From Telmatactis stephensoni (taxonomy: Eukaryota; Cnidaria; Anthozoa; Actiniaria; Isophelliidae), in assembly GCA_029948255.1 (NCBI GenBank), contig JALIZF010001746.1, positions 82,001 through 146,000 of the forward strand: 64,000 bases of DNA, read 5' to 3'. The translations under genes were made by a program, and so were the position numbers. Shown here piece by piece: positions 1 through 12,256 of this stretch. Position 1 is the stretch's first letter. Each line of letters begins with the position of its first letter. Below the pieces are notes generated by a model. It was not told the origin of the DNA and did not search any database. It saw only the letters and a list, made by a program, of their open reading frames with translations.

Positions 1-1338
1 TGGGAAACTGTTCCATTTGTAATAATATACATGAAAAGATTACTCGATTCTGATTGGTTGCGAAGAGTGCAGTTCAAGCATTGTAACAGTGCAGGAAAGC
101 TGTAATACAGTGCAACTTACATTTGAAAACTCGTATCATGATACATTTTTCCTTGATCAGCTATTGCGAACATTAACAAGCAATACATGTATGGAGGTTT
201 TCACTCATTAAAGAACATCTATGTCTGAAAAATGACAACAATTTTGAGGATCTGGTTGTCAGTTGAAATTTTTGATGACTTGCGCGCGCTACTGACGCCA
301 TCACATCTCGACGAGTGCGCACTCAAAGTTTTCTTGAGATTTTATTTGTTTTCTTAAAAAATCACGGTTTACGTATTTTCTCGATTGTTTTCATGTATGT
401 TATTAAAGATAAAAAATGACGGCTTGCTCGATACAAGAATTATTGTTCACCATTTGTAATCACCCCTTCCAGTATGATTAAAACCGTGTAATCCCTCCTT
501 TTGCTTCGACTAAAATCAAGTGATCCCCCAAAATCCTCCACTCCACCCCAGGCGATAAATAATGACCGGTCCCTAATAGAAAGAGCCTCACTCGACCACC
601 ATGGTCTGTTGTGAGACTGTCCTTTATGAGCCCGAGTCTTGTTCTTTATTTAAGGAATAAAAAACGGTTTCCCGTGTTTGATAGCCTGATCAAAACACGC
701 TGTGATGTTGGGAGAACACGAGAGAGCGTAGTGGAAGCACGAGCCGTAGGCGAGCTCAAATAACACAAATGAATTAATCTGGCAACCTGTTTATGTTGTA
801 AATGAACACAAGTTGTTCAAATCAATGCAAAAGAGCTGCTGGTTGCCACAGACAGCTCTTCTCAAACTGAATAGAGAAATTATAAGACTTTCAGAAACTA
901 AAGCACATCTAAAAAATTTCACAGACCTTTTTCTTAGAGGTCTGCAACATCTAATGATGTGATTGGATGAAGGTCGGTTATGTTTTATGATGCACTGCAT
1001 ACCACGCCAGGCTCAATTCTACCTGGGCACGAGTAAACGCACCATTGTGCGTCTAGTTCCAGATTAATAAACCTTTTAAAATATAGACTAAAAACGTATA
1101 TGCGCTGAGCGGCTCGCGCTTCGTCCTCACAAGCATTATTCCATATCAACTACATAGTTGAGGAGTAGTACTTATTTGCAGAAAATCTAAAAACGGTTTA
1201 TACATTGCTATTCAAAAACGACCGAGCTCTTGACGGCTCATTACATCACGTTTCATTTCCCCAAAAGGTAAAAAAAATTCAATTTGATAAAAAATATGGC
1301 TATTTTTTGCCAAACGGCTCGCGCTTAAAAGATCTAGC
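1..1338. other. intergenic, no gene recognised
   Basis: No coding exon is recognisable. The stretch at about 250-440 (GCGCGC-rich, then an AT-rich run ending near ATGTATGTTA) resembles 2340-2510 inside the foldback element further right, so it is probably an eroded copy of the same repeat. Confidence 0.4.
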
Positions 1339-1608
1339 TATATATATAGCTGATTCAATTAACGTTGGCGCTGAAAAAAAGCCTAAAGCCTAAAGCTTTG
1401 AGAGCGGAATTCATGAAAAATTTTATCACCGTGACATCATTACAATAAAAAACTCACTGTATGCTTGCAAATTCTACAACTTGGATACATATTCCTTAAT
1501 TTCTGAGGTGGCCTACAGAAACGTTTGTGAGTACACAAAAGATATTTGAAAGGCTTTAGCCTTTAGGCTTTTCAGCGACAACGTTAATTGAAATAGCTAT
1601 ATATAACA
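1339..1608. repeat. small foldback repeat
   Basis: The left arm (about 1339-1400) contains CAATTAACGTTGGCGCTG followed by AAGCCTAAAGCC. The right arm (about 1545-1608) carries the reverse complement with a few mismatches. This is a hairpin-type miniature inverted-repeat element; no target duplication was identified. Confidence 0.55.
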
Positions 1609-2037
1609 CTGGAAAAAAACATCCCCAAACAACGTAGAAACAGTGGTTACGAACCCCCTTTTCTACAAAATTCGTGCCGAGCAGCTCGCGCTTCGCGCTT
1701 GCAATAGCTAAATATACATACAACAGCTACAAAACACGGTTGGGAAGAGCTCCTTTTGTTACGTGGTTTCTTTGTTGGCAAATTTGATACATTTCTGTAC
1801 TTCTTTTTGTAGCACGTGTTAGGCTTGAAAATAAATTCGAGTATACTCATAGCTAGCCCCATTCTATTGAGAATTTTAAAAATAAGTGGTCCTAATGAGA
1901 TTTTATGTGCTACAAACCTTGGATTTATAACTGAGCCCTACACTTTTAAGCTTGTAATTTCTCTGTGGTCCTTGGAAAGAGGAAAGTGAATGAACGGACC
2001 TACAGCGACTTTAGCTACAGTGGGAAGATCAGGTTAT

Positions 2038-2740
2038 GAGTATGACCAAGAGAGCATAAATAAGAGAGGGAAACTTGTTAATGGGGCGCGCGCCGTGATG
2101 ATTCCCATCTGTGCTATTTTTAGTAACCGGATGCAGTTTAATTTTCGTCTTACCCTACTCCCGTGTGTCATAATTTGATACTTCCGGATCCAGAGAACCG
2201 TTTAGTGCAAATTTGAGTTTTCAAAAACAGCGTTAAAAACAAAGTTTTCTTAGTTCTGCTTTGTTCATATTATCTAGTATCAAAAGTGTGTACTTTCTGA
2301 TTACAAAGTAACGATTTTGATAGAAAAAAAGACAAAAACGTCGAGGATTTTGTTCGCTTTTTGAATGAAATTTTAGCGAAAATGCGCGCGCTACAAGCGC
2401 ATCACACGTCTGCATCGAGCGCGCGCTTACGTTTATTTAAAAATTTTCGCTCATTTTGATGAGAAAAACTCGTTTTTTCTATAATTTTTTGATGTATGTT
2501 ACTAATAGGATATCCTATGGCATTTTCGTGGAATTTGGAATAAATTTGATATCGATTGTGTGATTTTATGAAGCTCAAATCGCCCAATTCCACTTGTTCA
2601 AATTTTCGACGCACGGGAGTAGGGTAAGACGAAAATTAAACTGCATCCGGTTACTAAAAATAGCACAGATGGGAATCATCACGGCGCGCGCCCCATTAAC
2701 AAGTTTCCCTCTCTTATTTATCCTCTCTTGGTATGACTCG
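2038..2740. mobile_element. foldback element with ~140-bp arms
   Basis: Arms at about 2038-2180 and 2597-2740 are near-perfect reverse complements and include GGCGCGCGCCGTGATGATTC and TAGTAACCGGATGCAG. The interior of roughly 415 bp is AT-rich with GCGCGC patches and has no credible coding frame. The high arm identity argues for a recent insertion or for arm homogenisation. This is a non-autonomous DNA element of unassigned superfamily. Confidence 0.7.
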
Positions 2741-4033
2741 AACTTCAAAAAACATGCAGGTTTGACTACCGTCGAAATGAAGGCTGCGTATTAACACTGT
2801 TATTGTTAAGTACCACTTTTTGGGGGGATCATCAAATAACAACCCTCAACAAGGGGGAATCATTAAAATGCTGCAGTGAATTATGGGGGGATCAGATGAA
2901 TTTTACTGTGTTGCAACAAACCCCACTTGATATTAATGATGACAAGATATCATCAAAATGTCCTAGTTTCGCTAGTTTTTTAAGACTACCTGTACATGCA
3001 TATTCTTTCCCTAGCTGTACCATGTCTTGGCTGTGCTGTTTAATTTTCCCAGTCATACATACAAGCCACTCGATTTATCTCATGAAAAAGATGACTGTTT
3101 ACTGAGTATTCGTTGGGGAACAATGACTGATTTTTTTAATGGATTACTAATAAGATATTTCTATGATTTTGTAGACAGAAGAATGTTATAGTTATATCAT
3201 TATCAATGGTCACATATAAACTTGTAAATAAAACAAGCCTAATCTTACTATTAATTTAATGTGTTGCCTGATTCTAAGACAGAATACTGTATCCTTATAT
3301 CCTTATATTTGTAAACGCAATTTTGCAAGATTTTGCAAGCAGCAATAATACTAATAGGAAAAAACAAAAACAAACAAATGGGATTAATTATTGTACATTG
3401 TATTCAGTATCTGTGTTTTCACTGACTAAAGATAATTCTAACTATCGGTGCCATGCACGCCAGCAACCTTGCAGCGATTAGGTGTTGTCTGCAAAAATAA
3501 AGCAGTATAGGTCAGCGGACTGGTTAGTTGTGTCATCACAGTGGTGTCATTTTCAAACAGACAGTGAATAATAATTACATAACATTTGGTACATTTATGC
3601 GTGCATGCTCTGATTGGTCGAGAACCGTGTGTGATTACAGCACACACGCATAGATGACATCATTGAATCTTATACACACTCCGATTGGTTGAGATGCACA
3701 ACAAACATGAACAAACACGGAAAACAGTTTTTTATTTCTTAAATAAAACAAATATAGATTCTGTGGGTTAATAGATTCATAGAAGATGTCCAAATATGAG
3801 AACAGTCAAGCCACTTGTCTCATGGTGTACTTTTTTGTTCTCACCACATTTTGGTCTTTGCACCTATTCGAGCACAGAGGCATGGAAAACTAAAATCTAT
3901 TTGTTATAATTACTGAATTTGGTTCTGATAGAATCATAATTGTCCACCCTAACCCTAATAACACTTACCATATGACATTGATAATAATCAAGTCAAAACC
4001 TCCCTGTTCCCAGTTCCTTCTTTCCTTCCTTCC
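2741..4033. other. intergenic, nothing recognised
   Basis: The sequence is AT-rich with only short chance reading frames. I saw no conserved exon, RNA gene or clear repeat in it. Confidence 0.4.
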
Positions 4034-4048
4034 TTGCTTTCGTTTTGC

Positions 4049-4103
4049 TTGTTTGTTTGTTTGTTTGTTTGTTTGTTTGTTTGTTTGATTGTTTGTTTGT
4101 TTA
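4049..4103. repeat. (TTTG)n microsatellite
   Basis: About a dozen tandem GTTT units lie immediately upstream of a LINE remnant. The short reading frame across it is low-complexity and not a gene. Confidence 0.9.
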
Positions 4104-4149
4104 TTTCTTTCAAGTGTTATTCAATATTCAATACTTCATTTTTGGGTGG

Positions 4150-4588
4150 CCGAGACTACCTTAAGTGTTTAGTGTTTAAAGCATTGAATGGCTTAGCGCC
4201 AGCATCTCCTAAGTGAATTTAAGCATACCCATGAATTTCATAAATATAATACTAGAAATAGGGACCTGCTCCGACCACCATTCGCTAGAACAACTAAATA
4301 CCAGGGCAGTTTTAGATACAATGGAGCAGTTACGTATAACGGCCTTGCCATCGTGCATAAGATCATTAAATGATTTTAGTAAGTTTAGAAGTGCATGAAA
4401 ACGCCACTTTAAGAGCGCTTAATGGAAGCTGATATATATTAGTTTGAGCTTATTTATCTAACTGTATATTGTTTGTAATTCATATTTGTATTGTAAATTG
4501 TATTAAACAGGGCTCTGTTCAAACTAGCACTGCTAACAGATGCCCTGTATAAATATTGAAATAGATAGATAAAATAAATAAATAATTA
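4150..4588 (+). pseudogene. 5'-truncated LINE 3' end (CR1/L2-like)
   Basis: Two short frames read CLVFKALNGLAP and, from 4230, HEFHKYNTRNRDLLRPP followed by YQGSFRYNGA. These match the conserved C-terminal tail of Jockey/CR1/L2-type ORF2 proteins; compare LFKSLHNLAP-type and SFRYSGAVLWNSLP-type tails in the intact LINE at 47361-50186. Frameshifts and stops break it. A short 3' UTR and an (ATAA)n-like tail follow at about 4565-4588, which fixes the plus orientation. Confidence 0.65.
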
Positions 4589-4695
4589 CATTACATATAC
4601 ACTCCCCCGCAAATAGCAGCGCTAATCGAGGCGGGTTTGTGTTTATAACAATATTTAGTTGATTATAAAGTACATTGGACAATAAAATATATAAT

Positions 4696-4696
<1 letters not shown>

Positions 4697-4786
<90 letters not shown>

Positions 4787-4855
4787 AATTTCTTTCTAAT
4801 TTCTTTCTTTCTAATTTCTAATTTCTTTCTAATTTCTTTCTTTCTTTCTTTCTCA
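4697..4855. repeat. (TTTC)n microsatellite
   Basis: A long run of CTTT units with TTTCTAAT interruptions in the right third. The antisense frame (KERKKERKK) is an artefact of the repeat. Confidence 0.95.
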
Positions 4856-5887
4856 CTTAAAAGGAAACCCAGTACAGCAGGTGTCAACTGAAATTTATCA
4901 TTTAGAATATTTCGTCAAGCCAGTACCCGCCTTTCATATTCAATCAGATCAGTCGTTTGTTCCACCGTTCACGGCAGAATTATTGTTATATTAGTGGCCG
5001 TCCGTCTTTTTCCTTTCTTTCTTTTTCCCTTTCTTTTTCATTTTGTTGTCTTCAAGACGTCAGCATGCATACAGTAACATTCGTGCAATCAATTTCGCAT
5101 AGTGATGATGGAAGAAGTAGGAAGATTGCCAGAATGATGTCAGTGTTGTCAGCTTGGCTAGATTGGTATGCGCAATTTAATACTTTAGTACCAATGTCAA
5201 CAATCCAATTGTCTGCTGGCGTATAAATTGCCAGTGCATTACAACTGTAGATTGGTCAAGGGAGAACTTTACATACAGTTTATATACCTGAAGGTATGTG
5301 TTATTATGACACAGTAGTATTACTAACTTAGATTTATTTTACTTATACTCTAATTGTTTACAGCAGTTGTAGTATCACCCTTCGTATACACCCATATATC
5401 ATTAAACCAGTAGCACGTTATTTTAATAGAAGCTCAGTAATCAAGCAAAATGCTCCGTATATACACAGTTCCACTGAGGTTTCGAAGACGGAATCTACCG
5501 CTTTAAAAACACTGCTGATCTTGAATAAAGTACCATGAATATATCCAGTTGTGTGACAATATTTTCCAATCAACTGATGTCACGTCGTTCTCCAATGTTT
5601 GTTAGTTGGTGTCACGCGATACTGATGGCAGACCACATTGTTGTCATTTAATAACGTATATGTTTGATCAGTAAAACAGTGCTATAACCCTATAAAAACC
5701 TATAAAGCTTTAAAGTCGAAACTTTTGTGGGTGTTACTCAAGATACATTAATAAATTAAAGCGACGTCTGACAAATAAGATTGAAGCATTTAAAGGATAT
5801 TTCAACACCGCAGTCATTTAGCATTCGTACTCGGTAGATGCAGTCCATACCTCGCTAGCAGAAGATGTAAGACGTATCATTCATAGT

Positions 5888-6076
5888 GCAGATTTCGTAT
5901 GAGTGTGAAAAGGCCGCGGCACGGTCTCAGCGTGGTTACGGCAGAATTCTACATGAATATCATTTGCGGGGTATTCGATAGTTGCTCCGAATTTTCGAAT
6001 GTTTTGATAGGAAACACGGCACTGACACGGTCACGGCACGGCGCGGTCCTTTTCACACTCATACGAAATCTGCATT
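5888..6076. repeat. 189-bp foldback repeat upstream of AQP-A
   Basis: GCAGATTTCGTATGAGTGTG at the left end is repeated in reverse complement at the right end, each followed inward by AAAAGG and GC-rich sequence. It lies about 220 bp upstream of the AQP-A start codon, so it sits in the promoter, 5' UTR or a 5' UTR intron of that gene. Confidence 0.7.
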
Positions 6077-6294
6077 AGTTCAGTACGGTTGCAATTCACA
6101 TCTCAGGTTTCAGTTTCACCCTCTATTTTCTTGTCTATTTCAATTGGTGACATATATTTTGGCACGACTTGTTGTGGTAGAATGTTTTTTTGCTATTATT
6201 CATTCTTCTCTTTCATATTTATTCATTATAAGTATTTGCTAATTCCTTTAATTTTAATATAATCTGTGAATGTCTTTTTTCCCTTGTTTTGCAG

Positions 6295-9200
6295 ATGCTT
6301 GATAATCTAAAAGGACGTTTGCCAGCTTTGGCTCGTGAAGCTCTTGCTGAATTCGCATCGACCTTCATTTTGATCGTATGTACCTACGCGCCCTGTCGTT
6401 TTTCATCGTCTAGTTTACTTCAGCAGAGGAATTAGTTCATGTTCATTTGGCAAATCATACTGAAAAATCCTATTTCTTTTTTAAGCTATTTTTAGATAAT
6501 TTCTTGATGTGCTTCGCTCTCACTGTGTTTGGCTTCATGAAAACATGCCCTAGCTTGGCAGGTGTTTTTGACTGTGCTTGGCGTCTTGCATTTTTTTATA
6601 TGCTCTCATAGATCATTCATATACAGCAGCCACGCTCATAAAAATATTAACACTTAAATTCTAGACTCATTTTGTAGCGATTGAGGTTGTTGAGAGATTT
6701 TTGGTTGAAAAAACGTTGGAAAAATTGCGCTTTCTTTTGAAGAAAATTTCTTCATTTTAAAGCAAGAACTTAAAAATAAAATCAAAATGCCTACATTTTG
6801 ATACTACCCTAATGTATTTTTTCTCCGAAGGAAAAGTAAATAAATTTTTTTAAGAACATTATGGCATTCCATTACACATGATAATTCTCGTTTTAAGTAG
6901 CTCACTATAGAAAACATTTTTTTCTGTGTTTAGAAAAAGAAGGAAAGGAACAGCTCACTAGTTACAAATTATCAATCATGTTCAAAACTAGAAATGAAAC
7001 TCACGGCAAAGTCTACGGAATCGCTTGGTTTCGAGCTACAGTCGCCAAAAAAATGTATTCAGCGATTGTCGCAGTCGCAGCGATCATATAGAAACGAGAT
7101 AGACTACCTAAAACTACCTAAATGTCTGGGGTCGCGATATCGCTCAAATCCACTAAGGGTCCGTTCAAGGGTGCCCCTATGTAGTAGGGATAACTCTTTT
7201 GTTGTCTTTTCCCTGGGGGACACAAAACAAAAGAGCTATCCCTGCTACATAGGGACACCCTCTTTCATGTGAACCCCCCGGGGGGAGGGGGGGGACTCCT
7301 ATATAAAAGAGGACGGGGATGCTCGTCAGAAATTTTGAAAATGACCCCTAAAAGGTACCTGAGTGGGAGTGGCAACAATTCATTTCTACCCCTAAAAGGT
7401 ACCAATTCAAAAACAATAATAAAGAATTAAAGTAATGAAACACTTTGTTATCGATGTGATTTGAAGATTCAATTCAGATCAACGAAATCGTCTCTTTTAT
7501 GCTTATTTTAGGTAGTTTATTGACCCCAAAACAGTCCCTAAAAGGTACCAGCTATGTCTCTGGTAGTCCAATTAAGTCTGAGACGCCCTAAAAGGTACCA
7601 GATTGCAGATTTTAACCCCTAAAAGGTACGACGAGCATCCCCGTCCATTTACGATCGGAGTTCCCCCCCCCCCCCCCGGGCATGTGAACGAGCCCTATAA
7701 AATTGATATTAGATCAACAAACAATCGCGATGTGAGATATAGACTGAAGTGATCAATAACGTACGAAAGAAAGAAAGAAAAATAGAAAAATAGAAAACGA
7801 AAGAAAGAAATGTATTTTTGATTATGTACATTTATTTTTAATCTGCTTCTTTACTGTTTAATGGCAGATATTTGGAAATGGATCTGTTGCTCAAGCTGTT
7901 CTTAGTAAAGAAACCAAAGGAACGTTCTTCTCTATCAACTTTGGATGGGGAGTAGGTGTAACAATGGGCTGTTACTGGGCTGGTGGTGTCTCAGGTATCT
8001 TTACATTAGTTATACTAGCAATGCAGTAGTAAAGACGCCCGCAAATGATCATTAATAACGTTTTTCTCCATCAACTGTGACTGGGTAGTAGGTGAGACAA
8101 TGGGTTGTTGATAACGTTTTTCTCCATCAACTGTGACTGGGTAGTAGGTGAGACAATGGGTTGTTGATAACGTTTTTCTCCATCAACTGTGACTGGGTAG
8201 TAGGTGAGACAATGGGTTGTTGATAACGTTTTTCTCCATCAACTGTGACTGGGTAATAGGTGAGACAATGGGTTGTTGATAACGTTTTTCTCCATCAATT
8301 GTGACTGGGTAATAGGTGAGACAATGGGTTGTTGATAGCGTTTTTCTCCATCAATTGTGACTGGGTAATAGGTGAGACAATGGGTTGTTGATAACGTTTT
8401 TCTCCATCAACTGTGACTGGGTAATAGGTGAGACAATGGGTTGTTGATAACGTTTTTCTCCATCAACTGTGACTGGGTAATAGGTGAGACAATGGGTTGT
8501 TGATAGCGTTTTTCTCCATCAACTGTGACTGGGTAATAGGTGAGACAATGGGTTGTTGATAGCGTTTTTCTCCATCAACTGTGACTGGGTAGTAGGTGAG
8601 ACAATGGGTTGTTGATAACGTTTTTCTCCATCAATTGTGACTGGGTAGTAGGTGAAACAATGGGTTGTTGATAACGTTTTTCTCCATCAATTGTGACTGG
8701 GTAGTAGGTGTAACAATGGGCTGTTGATAACGTTTTTCTCCATCAACTGTGACTGGGTAATAGGTGTAACAATGGGCTGTTACTGGGCTGGTGGTGTCTC
8801 AGGTATCTTTACATTAGTTATACTAGCAATGCAGTAGTAAAGACACCCGCAAATGATCATTAATAACGTTTTTCTCCATCAACTGTGACTGGGTAGTAGG
8901 TGGAACAATGGGTTGTTGATAACGTTTTTCTCCATCAACTGTGACTGGGTAGTAGGTGGAACAATGGGCTGTTACTGGGCTGGTAGTGTCTCAGGTAATG
9001 CTGTACTTAGTAAACAAACCCGCAAAGGAAATCAGGGCTAAAGTCGATGTTATACTAGAAGAACGCAACATCGTTGCATTAGAGTCCCTTTAGATTCAAT
9101 GTTAAATAGGTAGATCAATTTAAAACTCAGTTAACTGTTTAGATGACGTCCAGGGGTGGGGAGTGGTGCAGGGGATGCGCGCCTCTTCGATCCTGAGATG

Positions 9201-11913
9201 GACCTCTTTCTTTTAGACACTAAATTTGCAAAGTATCTTCTGGTTCCTCTAGACGGTTTCTTTTCTTTGGTACCACTAAAATTCATCCTAAGACAAGAGA
9301 CATAAATTAGAGTGATTTTCTTGCAGGAGCCCACATGAACCCCGCTGTTACTCTAGCATTTGCTGTGACAGGGCGTTTACCGTGGAAGAAAGTACCTGTT
9401 TATGTCTTGGCTCAGTTGCTGGGTGCTTTTGTAGCCTCTGCTGTTCTTTTTGGAGTTTATTATGGTAAGAATGCATCATGCAAATAATGATTGAGTGTCC
9501 TTCAACACAGCAACTCAAAAGATCGAAAGTTTTGATTTAATGTGGTGCTATGAAAATACATTGGTTAGAAAGAGGTTTGTGTGATCACATCTTGAGCAAT
9601 GCCTTCAATAAAAACATTTTTTATTGTAGATGCTCTTGATGCATTTGACGGTGGTGTCAGACAAGTTCTTGGTCCACAAGGGACGGCAGGAATTTGGGCC
9701 ACATATCCTCAGTCGTTCTTGTCCATTGGTGTTGGATTTGCAGATCAGGTATGAACACTACGTCCATTGACCTCTACCTTCCATGGCGTAATCCTGACTT
9801 GGACAGTGATCATGATGTTGTAACTAGCTGCAAGGCTATTGATATCCATGGTTGTTGCATGTCTGTAGGTTTTAGGCACAGCTCTTCTTGTTGGATGTGT
9901 TTTTGCTATAGTGGACAAATTCAACGTTGGTCCACACAAGACAATCGCCCCAGTCCTCATCGGTTTGGTAGTGTTTGTCATTGGTGCAACGTTTGGTTTT
10001 AACTGTGGTTACGCCATCAATCCTGCTAGAGATCTGGGACCAAGAATATTTACGGCTATGGCGGGTTGGGGAACTGGAGTGTTCACGTGAGTATAATTAC
10101 AAACTATACTGTAAATACCGTGATCGACCATGGCCATCTAATGAAGATCAGGATATTTTTTTCAAGTTCGAGTAATGAACAACAAAAACTCTTGAGTTGA
10201 AGAATAGCTGTTGTACAAAACTAAAATTATTTCTGTCAGAAAGTTTAAGGTGGTTCGATATAGTTTTTTTATTGACCATGCTTCCGTTTTTAATTCCGCG
10301 AATTGAACAACTTACTCTTGACCAACCAAAACGGTTTTTACAATAGTTATTGGACTTAAATAAGGGTTTATATTTTTGTCTATTTCATGTCGATTTGTGT
10401 TGCCATAGCGACGGAAAACAAAGATGGCTGAAATCAAATTTTCTAAAATATCTTTCGAACTCGAGTAGCTCTAGACAAGGGACTATATGGGCAATAAACT
10501 ACATGATAAAGCAAAGAAATTAAAGCTGAATCCAATAATTTTTACCAAGCCGTTTTCGAATAAAATGCGAAAACATAAATAATGCACATTTGCCAATTTC
10601 CGGTCCTTTATTCCAAATCACTTCAATCAAAGAGTTCTACTATGTTATCTACTTTACCTTGGTATGTACTTTGTTACATAGTATTTGGGTGCTTGGAATT
10701 CTTTGAAATCAAGAGCTATTTCAGAAGAACTGATTTCAGTCCTATTTATATATCGTTGCCATGGTAACACCAATTACACTGAAACTGACAAAAAACAAAA
10801 CCTTGATCTCAGTTTATCTACTGACGGGAAAACCATTGTGATTAAACTAGGGTAAGCTTATCACTTAATAAGCTAATCAATAAATTTCATTTTTTTAATT
10901 GTTTGTAATTTATTCAAAAACGGCTTGGTGAATTGTGCCTTAATTTCTTTACTTTATTATGTAGTTTACTGTCCCTTGTCTGGAGCTGCTCAATTCCGAG
11001 AGATATTTAAAAAAATTGATTTCAGCCATCTTTGTTTACCGTCGCTATGGCAACACAAATCGAAGTGAAATAGACAAAAATCAAAACTTTGATTCAAGTC
11101 CAATAGCTGCATGGTGTAAAAACTGTTTTGGTTGGTCAAGAGTATGTTGCTCAGTTTGTGAAGTGAAAAACGGAAGCATTATTTGTCAATAGAAAACTAT
11201 TTCGAGCCACCTTAAGTTGTTTGTAATTAGTTTTAGCCAATGAAAGTTGAATCAAAGTGTTAATCCAAAGCGAAAATTTGGATCGAAAATGAGGTTTAGG
11301 CCTTCATTTGCTCATTTGCTGTATGTTTTCCTGATATTCAGCTTAAAAAAGCTTAGTCCCAACACAACGTAAAAAAAAAGTCTTTGTACAATTCAAAAAT
11401 TTGTTTTAAACAGGTATTTTATCTTGGTACATCAGTTTTTAACTGGTAGAAAAAGGATTTAATTAATTGATTGTTAATCGATCCAGAACGAAAATTATGG
11501 ATTAAAACTCGCACGAAAGTCTAGTTTTTGGCGCTTTTCGCCATTATTGCTCGTCATTAAAAAAAATCTCCTCTTAATCTTTTTATAGCAGCAAATACTA
11601 AAAAAACATTACTTTGTTTTTAACCGGAAATTTGAACTTTATTAACGAGAATGATTAATTGGGTGGCTACAGCAGCCCCGGTACGATATGCTGTTTTATT
11701 TTCAGTGCTGCTAATAATTGGTCTTGGGTTCCCTGTGTGGCGTGTCCTCTAGGCGGTGTCATTGGTGCATTTGCGTACATCTTCTTGGTTGAGTTGCATC
11801 ACTGCGTTGATCATACTGAACAGTCTGCAGCCGAGAACGACGACAACCAACAAAGTCGGCTTGTTCCTGCTAGTCAAAGCCGCAAGAAGGATGAGCGAGA
11901 GAGTGCTATTTAG
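6295..11913 (+). CDS. aquaglyceroporin AQP-A (six coding exons)
   Basis: This encodes an integral membrane channel for water, glycerol and other small neutral solutes. Exons: 6295-6375, 7868-7994, 9327-9464, 9630-9748, 9869-10086 and 11706-11913. All introns are GT-AG and the spliced frame gives 296 residues, a normal family length. The first NPA is at residues 74-76 (GAHMNPAV). The second is at 206-208 and is followed by Arg209 and Asp210 ([13 protein letters not shown]); that Asp marks aquaglyceroporins (GlpF, AQP3/7/9/10). Predicted selectivity-filter residues are Trp54, Gly194, Tyr203 and Arg209. The C-terminal tail is polar ([12 protein letters not shown]). An AG acceptor (TTTTGCAG) directly abuts the ATG, so a non-coding 5' exon probably lies upstream. 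Intron 2 holds an exon-2-derived minisatellite and intron 5 a piggyBac-like foldback. It is the first of three tandem paralogues. Confidence 0.92.
7168..7261. repeat. hairpin in AQP-A intron 1
   Basis: AGGGTGCCCCTATGTAGTAG at the left is mirrored by CTACATAGGGACACCCT at the right, with arms of about 37 nt separated by about 20 nt. It ends a few bases before the target duplication of the hAT-like element at 7274. Confidence 0.75.
7274..7680. mobile_element. hAT-like MITE, copy 1 (CCCGGGG ends)
   Basis: A 407-bp non-autonomous element flanked by a perfect 8-bp duplication CATGTGAA (7266-7273 and 7681-7688). The ends are poly-C/G (CCCCCCGGGGGG), then ACTCC, then GGACGGGGATGCTCGTC, whose reverse complement stands at the right end. 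Five interior copies of CCTAAAAGGTAC are spread between the ends. An 8-bp duplication is the hallmark of the hAT superfamily. No transposase is encoded. Confidence 0.85.
8056..8996. repeat. 56-bp minisatellite derived from AQP exon 2
   Basis: About fifteen units with an exact 56-bp period (starts at 8056, 8112, 8168, 8224 and so on). The typical unit aligns without gaps to 56 nt of AQP-A exon 2 (from about 7920) with roughly eleven differences, about 80% identity. Thirteen units are followed at 8781-8860 by a copy of the exon 2 end plus its downstream intron, then two more units and a second exon end (8972-8994). Copies of the exon's 3' end with GT donors therefore occur at 8803 and 8995 as well as the real donor at 7995. 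Confidence 0.93.
10249..11211. mobile_element. piggyBac-like foldback, copy 1
   Basis: A 963-bp element flanked by TTAA on both sides (10245-10248 and 11212-11215), the piggyBac target signature. The ends GGTGGTTCGA and TCGAGCCACC are inverted, and long inverted arms follow, including AAACAAAGATGGCTGAAATC at about 10419 and its complement near 11018-11037. The core (about 10550-10840) is not palindromic. It lies in AQP-A intron 5 and carries no transposase. Confidence 0.85.
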
Positions 11914-11965
11914 ATTGTGAAAGCACTTGTTGTAACTATAAGTGTTCTTTAATTCCTGTCCTCTA

Positions 11966-12256
11966 AGGCTAAGGTCAAACGTCGTACTTAATTGAGCTGT
12001 ACTTAATTGTGGAATTCAGGTCGACCCAAACAATTTAGTTCGACAAGCCAGGTCAAACGTCGTACTAAATGAGTCGATCCTAAAACTCGGTTAATTAAGT
12101 TCAAGTGTAGCACACCTGGGAGTCAGTTGTATAAAACGACTTAGTCGTACCAAATCATCAGTCGCACCTAATTTGGGTCAAACGTCGAACTTTACATGAA
12201 CTTATTTCTTTGAATTAAATACGGCTCATGTGAAGTACGACGTTTGACCTTAGCCT
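11966..12256. mobile_element. foldback MITE downstream of AQP-A
   Basis: A 291-bp element with inverted ends AGGCTAAGGTCAAACGTCGT and its complement, located just past the AQP-A stop codon. The ends resemble those of the element at 54155-54291 (AGGCCTAGTTCAAACGTCG), which indicates one family. The exact target duplication is ambiguous, possibly TA. Confidence 0.75.

Noticed and set aside
4663..4887. Lysine/glutamate-rich frame on the minus strand
   Set aside because: It is a translation of the (TTTC)n microsatellite.
7274..7680. Evenly spread CCTAAAAGGTAC words as a possible transcription-factor array for AQP-A
   Set aside because: They lie inside an element with terminal inverted repeats and a target duplication, and sister elements carry different words. 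A regulatory role is possible but unsupported.
8056..8996. Regularly spaced repeats resembling a CRISPR array
   Set aside because: The units are contiguous with no unique spacers, the context is a eukaryotic intron, and the unit matches the adjacent exon.
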